Source of the DNA: CAYSWF01 sp964562905
GTDB lineage: Bacteria; Patescibacteriota; Andersenbacteria; UBA10190
NCBI GenBank assembly: GCA_964562905.1
Contig: CAZLVG010000022.1
Location: 1-15,582 of the forward strand
Direction: 5' to 3'
DNA length: 15,582 nucleotides
This document shows, in pieces, positions 5,870 through 12,055 of the stretch (positions within the stretch are counted from its first letter, which is position 1; every line of letters begins with the position of its first letter). The position numbers were made by a program, and so were the translations under genes. Under the pieces are notes generated by a model that was not told the origin of the DNA, did not search any database, and worked only from the letters and a program-made list of their open reading frames with translations.

Positions 5870-5991
5870 ATACCAGCCACACCTGATTAATTCCGCGTCA
5901 TTCCCGCAAAAGCGGGCATCCAGGCTAATTTCGCTGGATGCCGGATCAAGTCCGGCATGACACCGTGGATGTAAATAGATGCGGTTGGTAT
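5870..5991. repeat. 122-bp element with terminal inverted repeats, copy 2
   Basis: Same orientation, ends and length as copy 1 (4896-5017), with a T for C and a C for A in the first internal hairpin region. Its last base is also the last base of the hydrogenase large-subunit stop codon (TGA at 5993-5991), so the element abuts the gene exactly. Confidence 0.85.
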
Positions 5992-7280
5992 CACTCCCAC
6001 TTCATTTTCAAAAAGTGGGAGGCGCAGCTCATGCAGGGATCGTAAGCTCGGATCAGTTTTTCCATTTCCAACCTTATCTGCTGCCGATCAAGGCTCTGCT
6101 CCAGCAACTGTTGGAGGCGCTGTCCCACATCCTGTTCAATGTTCGTCTGGTTCTGTCCCGTCGGCACCACAATAGCTCCCTTTACCACCCGGCCGTCCTC
6201 TCCCACCTGAATACGGTGATACAAAGTGCCGCGAGGCGCTTCCACTACTCCCACTCCCACGCCGTATTCCCTGGTTGGTTTAGCCGGCTCTTCCCGCTCA
6301 AATTTGGTGTTCTCCAGCATCTCCGCCACGCTGTCCAGGGAATGCAGGATCTCCACGGCCTGGGCCAGGTTGTTATGGAAAACATTAGTGGAAGGGAACA
6401 AGCCCAGAGCTTTCTTGGCGTCGCGCCTGGTAGCCTGGTGCAGCGTGTCTTGGGACAGGTTAAGCCGCGCCAGCGAGCCGACCATGTACGATTCGCCGCG
6501 GTATTTATAGCCGGAAGCCTGGGAGTAAGGAATTACCACCCGTTCCAGGTGGTCCCTGAAATCCGCCTCCTCAATAACCTGCCCCGCGTCGTTTTTTATC
6601 TTCCCTTCCAAGAAGGTGAAAGGGTCGCCGACCAGAGCCATGTAATGAGTATGGCGGTCAAAGTAGAAGCCTCGCTTTTGCAGCACGTCAATTAGCCGCA
6701 GCACCGCCGGCCGCACCTCCTTGATTTTCCGACGCGCCCGGTCGACCTGCTCCCGGTCGGGCACTTTGGCAAAGCCGCCGATAACAGGGTTAACGCCGTG
6801 CACGCTGCGCCCGGCAATTATCTCCGCCAGGTAATTACCCGCTGCCTTGATGGCGAAAGCGTCGTGCAGCAGCTGGTGCTGCTCCTCGTCGTTCTCGTCA
6901 AACTCCAGAAAGTTATCCCGGCCGTACATGTCCGGCAAGGCAAAGAGGTACAGGTGCAGGGCGTGATCGCGGATCATCAGCGCCGCCATGGTCAAACGCT
7001 TCATGATCATAGCCTGCTCCGAGGGTTTCATCCCCAGCGCTTTCTCGCATGATTCAATGGAGCACAGCAGGTGGGCATTGGAACAGGTCCCGCATATGCG
7101 CGCCAGCAGCTGCGGTAGGCTGGCATAAGGCTTGCCGCGCATGGCTTGGGTGTAAAAACGTTTGTATTCCCTGATGGAAAAGTGGACCTTCTCCACCCGC
7201 CCTTGGCGCACTTTAACCGTCAGCGCCGCCGCGCCTTCCACCTTGGTTACCTCGTCCAGCGAAAGGTCAATGTTGTGCAT
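5991..7280 (-). CDS. [NiFe]-hydrogenase large subunit (group 3, MvhA-like)
   Basis: A 429-residue catalytic subunit. The N-terminal nickel-binding motif is RICGTCSNAH (61-70, C63 and C66), and the C-terminal motif is DPCMSCASH (C416, C419, H422). All four Ni-Fe cysteine ligands are present. The seven residues after H422 (FLKMKWE) are the peptide expected to be removed by a maturation protease. The length and the DPCxSCAxH form fit cytoplasmic group 3 enzymes (F420-non-reducing, sulfhydrogenase and related types) rather than membrane uptake enzymes, and no signal for Tat export exists on the partner. It follows the small-subunit gene by 3 nt. The stop codon touches repeat copy 2. The physiological direction (H2 production or uptake) cannot be read from sequence. 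HypA-F genes are not in the window. Confidence 0.93.
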   Translation of the reverse strand: MHNIDLSLDEVTKVEGAAALTVKVRQGRVEKVHFSIREYKRFYTQAMRGKPYASLPQLLARICGTCSNAHLLCSIESCEKALGMKPSEQAMIMKRLTMAALMIRDHALHLYLFALPDMYGRDNFLEFDENDEEQHQLLHDAFAIKAAGNYLAEIIAGRSVHGVNPVIGGFAKVPDREQVDRARRKIKEVRPAVLRLIDVLQKRGFYFDRHTHYMALVGDPFTFLEGKIKNDAGQVIEEADFRDHLERVVIPYSQASGYKYRGESYMVGSLARLNLSQDTLHQATRRDAKKALGLFPSTNVFHNNLAQAVEILHSLDSVAEMLENTKFEREEPAKPTREYGVGVGVVEAPRGTLYHRIQVGEDGRVVKGAIVVPTGQNQTNIEQDVGQRLQQLLEQSLDRQQIRLEMEKLIRAYDPCMSCASHFLKMKWE

Positions 7281-7283
7281 AAG

Positions 7284-7790
7284 TCATGTTTCTTTCTCTC
7301 CTTCTTCAATCACGCCGAATTTTTTCAGTGCCGCGTTAACCAGCTCCACGAACTGATCCGGATTCATGGGACAGCCCGGCAGTTCCGCGTCCACCTCCAC
7401 TGTCTCTTTTACCGACTGGACCTTGTCCAGATGATGAAAACGTTCCAGAATAAAGCCTATTTCTTCTCTCGTTTTTTCGTCAAAATTATTCCGCTGGGCC
7501 GACGGCATGCCGGCCACGGCACAGGCTCCCACGGCCACTACCATAGCCGACTTACTCCTGATCTCTTCTACCCTTTGTTTTTGTCCTGCTGATGATATGG
7601 CCCCCTCAATGAAAGCCACGTCCAGTTCGTCTAATACGTTCTTTGCTTGCAAAACCCGCGCGTGCCGGAAGTCAATCAGCTTACGCCACTGCTGCCAGTG
7701 ATCGTTAAGAACCTCCGTAAACACCACCGTGGAATCCTCGCAACAAGTAAAGGTAAACCAGCCTACCCGCAGCTTCTTCCGTTCGTTCAT
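7284..7790 (-). CDS. [NiFe]-hydrogenase small subunit (NuoB/MvhG-like)
   Basis: A 168-residue electron-transfer subunit with room for only the proximal [4Fe-4S] cluster. Candidate ligands are C16 and C17 in FTFTCCEDST, C90 in AVGACAVAG and C140 in ELPGCPM. The first pair is a tandem CC, as in NuoB of complex I, instead of the CxxC usual in hydrogenases. It lacks the C-terminal domain for medial and distal clusters. It has no Tat signal, so it is cytoplasmic. The ATG overlaps the stop of the upstream dehydrogenase by 4 bp and the stop is 3 nt before the large-subunit ATG, so the three genes form one operon. Electrons would leave to a separate carrier, plausibly the ferredoxin and flavoprotein encoded at 2575-4079. 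Confidence 0.88.
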   Translation of the reverse strand: MNERKKLRVGWFTFTCCEDSTVVFTEVLNDHWQQWRKLIDFRHARVLQAKNVLDELDVAFIEGAISSAGQKQRVEEIRSKSAMVVAVGACAVAGMPSAQRNNFDEKTREEIGFILERFHHLDKVQSVKETVEVDAELPGCPMNPDQFVELVNAALKKFGVIEEGEKET

Positions 7791-8752
7791 GCTTTTACCG
7801 GCGTCACCGGCTCTCTCCCCTCCAGCACCGCGATAATGTTATCGGCCGCCAGCTCCGACATCTTAGAGCGCACCTCTTCCGTGCCGGAAGCCGTGTGAGG
7901 CGTCAGCACCACGTTCGGCAGCTCTTTAAGGCCCGGCGCCAACTCCGGCTCGTTTTCAAATACATCCAGAGCCGCCCCCCTGATCCTTCGCTCCTTAAGC
8001 GTTTCCACCAAGGCGGCCTCATCGATAACGGCGCCCCGGGAAGTATTAATAAGCAAACTGTTTTCTTTCATAAGGTCCAGCCGCTCTTTGTTGATAAGAT
8101 GATGAGTGGCGTCCAACAGCGGTACATGCAAAGACACTACGTCAGCCTTTAGCAACAGGCTGTCTAACTCTTTGTAATAGCTGGCGCCGACGGACCGTTC
8201 AAACTCCTCGTCCCGCCGCAAGTCGGTGTAAACTACTTCCATTCCCAAACCAGCCTTAGCCCGGCGGCTCACTTCGCTGCCGATGCGCCCTAAGCCAACT
8301 ACTCCCAACTTCTTATCGCGCAATTGCGTGCCTAAAAGCAGCATGGGGCGCCAGCCTTCAAACTTGCCGTCGCGCACAAATTGGTCCGCTTCTACTATCC
8401 GTCTGGCCAGTGACGTCATCAGCGTAATAGTATGATCCGCCACCGCGTCCGTCAGCACCCCGGGCGTGTTGGTCACTACTATTCCTTTCCGCGCCGCCGC
8501 CTCAACGTCAATATTGTCGTATCCCACGGCGTAATTAGCTATTACCTTCAGCCGATCGCCGGCTTGCTCCAACTGCTCCGCCCCTATTTCGTCCGTCAGC
8601 AGCGGCAGCACGGCGTCGTATTCTCGCAGGGCGTCCGCCAGCTCCTCCTCCGACACCAAGTTCTCTTCCTCGCGCACGTCCACCTCATAACCAGCTTCTT
8701 TTAGTTTGTCAATCCCCGACGGGGGAATACGGTACGTTACAAAAACTTTCAT
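7787..8752 (-). CDS. D-2-hydroxyacid dehydrogenase (glyoxylate/hydroxypyruvate reductase type)
   Basis: A 321-residue enzyme from the ATG at 8752 (MKVFVTYRIP). It reduces 2-oxoacids such as glyoxylate or hydroxypyruvate with NAD(P)H. The NAD motif GLGRIG is at 153-158. The catalytic residues are R239 (NTSRGAVID), E268 (VFENEPE) and H286 (LTPHTASGT), all in the standard places. An acidic D177 after the second Rossmann strand favours NADH over NADPH. The frame could start at a TTG at 8770, but the promoter boxes and family N-terminus favour 8752. It is the first gene of the hydrogenase operon, overlapping the small subunit by 4 bp, which is unusual company for this enzyme and suggests a redox link. 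The exact substrate is not determined. Confidence 0.9.
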   Translation of the reverse strand: MKVFVTYRIPPSGIDKLKEAGYEVDVREEENLVSEEELADALREYDAVLPLLTDEIGAEQLEQAGDRLKVIANYAVGYDNIDVEAAARKGIVVTNTPGVLTDAVADHTITLMTSLARRIVEADQFVRDGKFEGWRPMLLLGTQLRDKKLGVVGLGRIGSEVSRRAKAGLGMEVVYTDLRRDEEFERSVGASYYKELDSLLLKADVVSLHVPLLDATHHLINKERLDLMKENSLLINTSRGAVIDEAALVETLKERRIRGAALDVFENEPELAPGLKELPNVVLTPHTASGTEEVRSKMSELAADNIIAVLEGREPVTPVKA

Positions 8753-8758
8753 GGGGTC

Positions 8759-8788
8759 ATGATACAACAAATTGGCCAGCGGTGTCAG
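8759..8788 (-). promoter_or_regulatory. Promoter of the dehydrogenase-hydrogenase operon
   Basis: Minus strand CTGACA (8788-8783), 18-nt spacer, TATCAT (8764-8759). Each box matches its consensus at five of six positions. Only 6 nt separate the -10 box from the ATG at 8752 and no Shine-Dalgarno exists, so a leaderless mRNA is predicted. Confidence 0.55.
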
Positions 8789-8912
8789 AGTTTTTTTTCC
8801 ACAAGCCTGGCGGAAAAATGGTAATTAAGGTAGGGGTGGAGAAGAGCGCTCCGCTCAAGAAGGAACGAGGGGAAGAGTTCTTGACCCCTCCCTGCCAAAA
8901 ACTTTCAGTCTT
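8789..8912. other. Divergent intergenic region with small hairpins
   Basis: The space between the divergent hydrogenase operon and the glycosidase gene. It holds a T8 run (8791-8798), a GAGCG-CTC-CGCTC hairpin near 8844-8856, and a GAGGGG...CCCCTC stem (about 8868-8890). None has the form of a terminator. No open frame is convincing. Confidence 0.4.
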
Positions 8913-8940
8913 TTGCCATAATTTTTATTATTGATAACAT
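8913..8940 (+). promoter_or_regulatory. Putative promoter of the glycosidase gene
   Basis: TTGCCA (8913-8918), 16-nt spacer, TAACAT (8935-8940), then 6 nt to the ATG at 8947. The same -10 sequence and spacing to ATG recur before the phosphatase gene at 10843. Confidence 0.42.
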
Positions 8941-8946
8941 TACACC

Positions 8947-10182
8947 ATGCCAAATTCTGATTCCCCCGGTTTCCAACAGGCCGTCACCCAGCTGCGCCGC
9001 GCGGCCACCGCCGACGGTTTCGTCGCCTCCACCACTTCCCGCCACAATTATCGGCGCATATGGGGCAGGGACGGGACCATAATATCACTGGCTGCCCTGC
9101 AGCTTGAAGACGGCGATTTTAAAAAAACAGTCCTGTCTACTTTAAGGACCTTGATGCGCCACCAGGGCCCGCACGGAGAGATACCCAGCAACGTGGACGT
9201 GGCTCAGGGGCACGTCAGTTACGGCAGTACCGCCGGCCGCGTGGACGCCAACCTGTGGTTCCTTATCGGCTGCCACCAGTATTGGCGCACCACCGGCGAC
9301 GACCGCTTTCTGGAAGAATTCCTGCCGGCTATACAGAAAGTCGAGTTCCTGCTGGGTGCCTGGGAATACAACACTAAGGGGCTCCTGTACATACCGGAGA
9401 CGGGCGACTGGGCCGACGAGTATCTCCAGCACGGTTACGTGTTGTACGATCAGCTTTTGTACTGGCGGGCGCTGGTTGGACTCAATGAGATGTATCAGCA
9501 CGCCAACAGCGGCAGCCGTGAAAACTATCTTTACGAAAAGGCAGGGCGGTTGCTGGACCTGATCAGGACCAACTACTGGTTTAACAACCACTGCGATTCC
9601 CACCAGACCGACGCCTACCACCCCTACATGTATAAAAAGGGGTGCGCCGCGGCCACCGAACGGGATACGTACTGGCTGCCTTACTTCTCCCCCACGGGCT
9701 ACGGTTACCGCTTTGACGCCATGGCCAACGTGTTGTGCTCCTTACTGAAAGTAGCCGATGAAAAACAACAGGACAAAATAGATAAATATATAGAAGACGA
9801 CATCGTGCCGCGGCAGTTGAAGTTGCTGCCCGCCTTTTCCCCGGTTATTGAAGAAATTGACAAAGACTGGGAAGAGCTGCAATCCACCTTTTCCTACACC
9901 TTCAAAAACAAGCCGTACGAATACCACAACGGCGGACTGTGGCCGCTCATAACCGGCTTCTACGCGGCTGACCTGGCCGGCCGAGGCCAAAAGCAAAAAG
10001 CCCGCCAGTATTTGGAAGCGCTCCACCAGGCCAACCGGATGGACGCCGAGGGCGGAGAGTGGGGCTTCCACGAATTTATCAACGGCCAGACTTTCCAGCC
10101 CGGCGGCACCCGCCACCAGACCTGGAGCGCCTCCGCCGCCGTGATGGGCCACCTGGCACTGGCAGGCAAGACATTCTTGTAA
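8947..10182 (+). CDS. (alpha/alpha)6-barrel glycosidase, neutral-invertase or debranching type
   Basis: A 411-residue cytoplasmic protein without signal peptide, with the repeating helix pattern of six-hairpin glycosidases. Motifs in order are RIWGRDGTI (37-45), GRVDANLWF (98-105), ETGDWADE (151-158), YEYHNGGLWP (324-333), GGEWGFHEF (369-377) and HQTWSASA (390-397). The YHNGG.WP and QTWS segments match GH100 neutral/alkaline invertases, while WGRDG also occurs in amylo-alpha-1,6-glucosidases. Candidate catalytic acids are D154 or D157, and E371 or E376. A sucrose-phosphatase-family gene follows on the same strand, and this favours a sucrose-cleaving enzyme. Trehalose, glycogen or glucosylglycerate substrates remain possible. 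It has no Shine-Dalgarno. A large foldback begins in its stop codon. Confidence 0.72.
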   Translation: MPNSDSPGFQQAVTQLRRAATADGFVASTTSRHNYRRIWGRDGTIISLAALQLEDGDFKKTVLSTLRTLMRHQGPHGEIPSNVDVAQGHVSYGSTAGRVDANLWFLIGCHQYWRTTGDDRFLEEFLPAIQKVEFLLGAWEYNTKGLLYIPETGDWADEYLQHGYVLYDQLLYWRALVGLNEMYQHANSGSRENYLYEKAGRLLDLIRTNYWFNNHCDSHQTDAYHPYMYKKGCAAATERDTYWLPYFSPTGYGYRFDAMANVLCSLLKVADEKQQDKIDKYIEDDIVPRQLKLLPAFSPVIEEIDKDWEELQSTFSYTFKNKPYEYHNGGLWPLITGFYAADLAGRGQKQKARQYLEALHQANRMDAEGGEWGFHEFINGQTFQPGGTRHQTWSASAAVMGHLALAGKTFL

Positions 10183-10345
10183 TATATAGAGGTGACATTA
10201 TGCCATGCCACTATACTTGTGACGGGCTCTGGCGCGGCCCATGCACCCCCGCGCCGCGGAGCAGTGGCTCCGGGCGCGGGGACCCCGCGCGCCGCGCCAC
10301 CCGTTTATTTAAAGAGTGGCATGGCATAATGTGATATCTATATAT
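10182..10345. repeat. 164-bp nested foldback element
   Basis: A long inverted repeat whose arms pair almost continuously: ATATATAGA (10182-10190) with 10337-10345; an 18-bp perfect arm ACATTATGCCATGCCACT (10195-10212) with 10315-10332; ACGGG (10222-10226) with CCCGT (10300-10304); TGGCGCGGC (10230-10238) with 10291-10299; CCCCGCGCC (10247-10255) with 10273-10281; GGAGC (10258-10262) with 10267-10271, loop AGTG. That makes about 55 base pairs. The outer arms are AT-rich and mixed, the core is extremely GC-rich. It starts in the TAA of the glycosidase gene. It could be a 3' mRNA stabiliser or transcript end, a non-coding RNA, or a foldback transposable element. Confidence 0.8.
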
Positions 10346-10808
10346 AATATCCTTTGATGATAGTATGCCTGAAATTGGCCAGCCCCAGCGAGTGTAATCA
10401 CCTTTATTACAAATCATGATGACCAACTTTTAAAATTCCGAAACCTTAATATGCACAAATTATCCCGCCGCGCGGGATCCCGCGCGGCGAAACCAACAAA
10501 GCCCCAGCCGCTAAAATACCCCACCGGCGCGAGGCAAGCTAAAACACAAACGCGGCGTCGCGGTTGTTGGTCGTGTTTGGAGTTTGAAAGTTTGTGCTTG
10601 GTGAAGCCCCGCGGGCTAACGCCAGCGGCTCCTTCCCGAGCGGGGTGCTGGCTGGGACCATTTGACTCTGAACTCACGGTTGAAGGGCGAACACCCCGTA
10701 CCGAACGCCGTTCATCCGCGGTCTTGCGCCCGTGGCGTTCTGGTACTGGGGCAAATTGCCTGCCTTACAGTGATCCGCCAACGGCGGGCCTGCTACCGGG
10801 TTTTGTTA
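10346..10808. other. Gene-free, hairpin-rich region; possible structured RNA
   Basis: No convincing protein. Open frames on both strands have unnatural composition. Structure seen: a perfect 24-bp palindrome at 10466-10489 (arms CGCCGCGCGGGA/TCCCGCGCGGCG); a GCCAGC...GCTGGC stem (10621-10652); a long imperfect hairpin CCCC-GTACC-G-AACGCC paired with GGCGTT-CT-GGTAC-T-GGGG (10694-10751); and CCGCC-AAC-GGCGG (10775-10787). I looked for RNase P, tmRNA, SRP, 5S and tRNA signatures and found none that holds. A structured RNA on either strand, or debris of palindromic repeats, would both fit. Confidence 0.45.
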
Positions 10809-10837
10809 TTGGTGATTTGTAATTTGGAGCTTAACAT
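10809..10837 (+). promoter_or_regulatory. Putative promoter of the sugar-phosphatase gene
   Basis: TTGGTG (10809-10814), 17-nt spacer, TAACAT (10832-10837), then 5 nt to the ATG at 10843. A weak GGAG lies between the boxes, so it could not be in the transcript if this promoter is used. Confidence 0.42.
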
Positions 10838-10842
10838 ATCTT

Positions 10843-11688
10843 ATGCAACCCCTCCTCCTGGCCACGGACCTGGACCGCACCGTCATACCTAACGGAGCGC
10901 AGCCGGAGTCCCCTGCCAGCCGTCCTTTGTTCGCTAAACTGGCGGCCAGCCCGGATGTAACTTTGGCCTATGTGTCAGGCCGCGGCAGACCACTGTTGCA
11001 GCAAGCCATTGAAGAATACGACCTGCCGCTGCCCGACTACGCTGTCGGCGACGTGGGAACAACTATCTACCAAGTAGGCCCCGGTCGTTTATGGCGCGGC
11101 CTGCCAGCCTGGGAGCGGACCATTTCTCCAGACTGGCGCGGTTTTGAATGGAACGATATCAAGCGATTATTTTCCGACTTCCCCCGCGTCCGCCTGCAAG
11201 AGGACAACCCTGCCTTTCAAAGCAAGTTCAAAGTCAGCTACTACACCGACCCTAATATAAACAAGGGTGATTTGGTCAGCCGCCTGCAAGAACGGGCAGC
11301 CAGCCATAAGCTTAAACTGTCTATTATTTTTAGTATTGACGAGTCCAGAAACTTGGGCTTGCTGGATATCCTGCCCCGATCAGCCACTAAGCTGCACGCT
11401 CTGCGGTTTTTGCGGCGCCGGCTGCGGCAGGCGGAAGACAGAACATTATTCTGCGGCGACTCCGGCAACGACATCCCGGTGCTGACCAGCGGGCTGAAGG
11501 CCGTTATGGTAAAAAACACCCGCCCGCCTGTGCAAGACGAAGTCAATAAAATCGCTCGCCAGAAAAACATCACCGATAAAGTGTATACGGCCCGCGGAGG
11601 TTTTTTGAACCTTAACGGCAACTATGCGGCCGGGGTTTTGGAGGGCGCAGCCCATTTTTTCCCGGAAACAGCCCAGTTGCTAGTTTAG
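10843..11688 (+). CDS. HAD-type sucrose-phosphatase family protein
   Basis: A 281-residue HAD hydrolase with the C2B-type cap of the sucrose-phosphate phosphatase (SPP) family. It removes phosphate from a sugar phosphate, classically sucrose-6F-phosphate. Motif I is DLDRT with D9 (nucleophile) and D11, followed by VIPNGAQPESP as in bacterial SPPs. Motif II is VSGR (S45). GDVGTTIY is at 69-76. K183 (RSATKLHAL) is the motif III lysine, and FCGDSGND with D206 and D210 is motif IV. The length is normal for stand-alone SPP without the plant C-terminal domain. The invertase-like gene upstream fits sucrose metabolism. A mannosyl- or glucosyl-glycerate phosphatase is the main alternative. The 3' end overlaps the convergent SemiSWEET gene by 9 bp. 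Confidence 0.85.
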   Translation: MQPLLLATDLDRTVIPNGAQPESPASRPLFAKLAASPDVTLAYVSGRGRPLLQQAIEEYDLPLPDYAVGDVGTTIYQVGPGRLWRGLPAWERTISPDWRGFEWNDIKRLFSDFPRVRLQEDNPAFQSKFKVSYYTDPNINKGDLVSRLQERAASHKLKLSIIFSIDESRNLGLLDILPRSATKLHALRFLRRRLRQAEDRTLFCGDSGNDIPVLTSGLKAVMVKNTRPPVQDEVNKIARQKNITDKVYTARGGFLNLNGNYAAGVLEGAAHFFPETAQLLV

Positions 11689-11970
11689 AAGCGCTAAAAC
11701 AGCCAGCAGTAAAGAAACTATCCCGGTCAGCAATGAAGCCATCAGCAGTGAGAACAGGCCTCGATGCAGCGAGTACGCCGTCCAGACCACGCTGTTAATG
11801 AATATCAACGAAAAAGAAGTGGCCGACAAATCGGCGTAGGCGTCCATGATAATGGCCGACACCAGCTGCGGCAACAGAGCCAGCCCCGAAACAAAGCCGT
11901 TTAAGATGGCTATCTTGTCTATCAGGTGGGTATGAATCTTAACCCCCGCCACTCTGGAGCGCCTCTTCAT
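11680..11970 (-). CDS. SemiSWEET-like sugar transporter
   Basis: A 96-residue membrane protein from the ATG at 11970. It has three hydrophobic helices (about 19-40, 51-69 and 72-95), with the PQ motif ALLPQL at 32-37 in the first helix and W63 in the second (FINSVVWTAYSL). This is the single three-helix unit of SemiSWEET/PQ-loop proteins, which work as dimers and move sugars down a gradient. The first helix-2 turn (LSATSFSLIF) is also family-like. The Asn usually found in helix 3 seems replaced (SLLMASLLTGI), which may alter selectivity. The frame is open to a TTG at 12066 inside the glycosyltransferase end, and coupling from there is possible, but the ATG gives the standard length. Its place next to sugar phosphatase and glycosyltransferase genes supports a sugar role. 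Confidence 0.72.
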   Translation of the reverse strand: MKRRSRVAGVKIHTHLIDKIAILNGFVSGLALLPQLVSAIIMDAYADLSATSFSLIFINSVVWTAYSLHRGLFSLLMASLLTGIVSLLLAVLALLN

Positions 11971-12055
11971 GACCGGTAATAAACAAAGTTGCTGTTTTAA
12001 AACCAAAAGAGCCTTAGTCTTTTGAGTATACAGTTTACGCTGCCGAATTTTAAAA

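Noticed and set aside
10620..10740. Possible 5S rRNA-like segment (GAACTCACGGTTGAA and a 120-nt closing stem)
   Set aside because: Loop C is too short, the conserved 3' segment is missing and an alternative stem at 10694-10751 conflicts with the fold.
10451..10822. 123-codon plus-strand frame and 87-codon minus-strand frame in the same stretch
   Set aside because: Both are Arg/Pro/Gly-rich translations of palindromic DNA, overlap each other and resemble no family. The region is better explained by hairpins.
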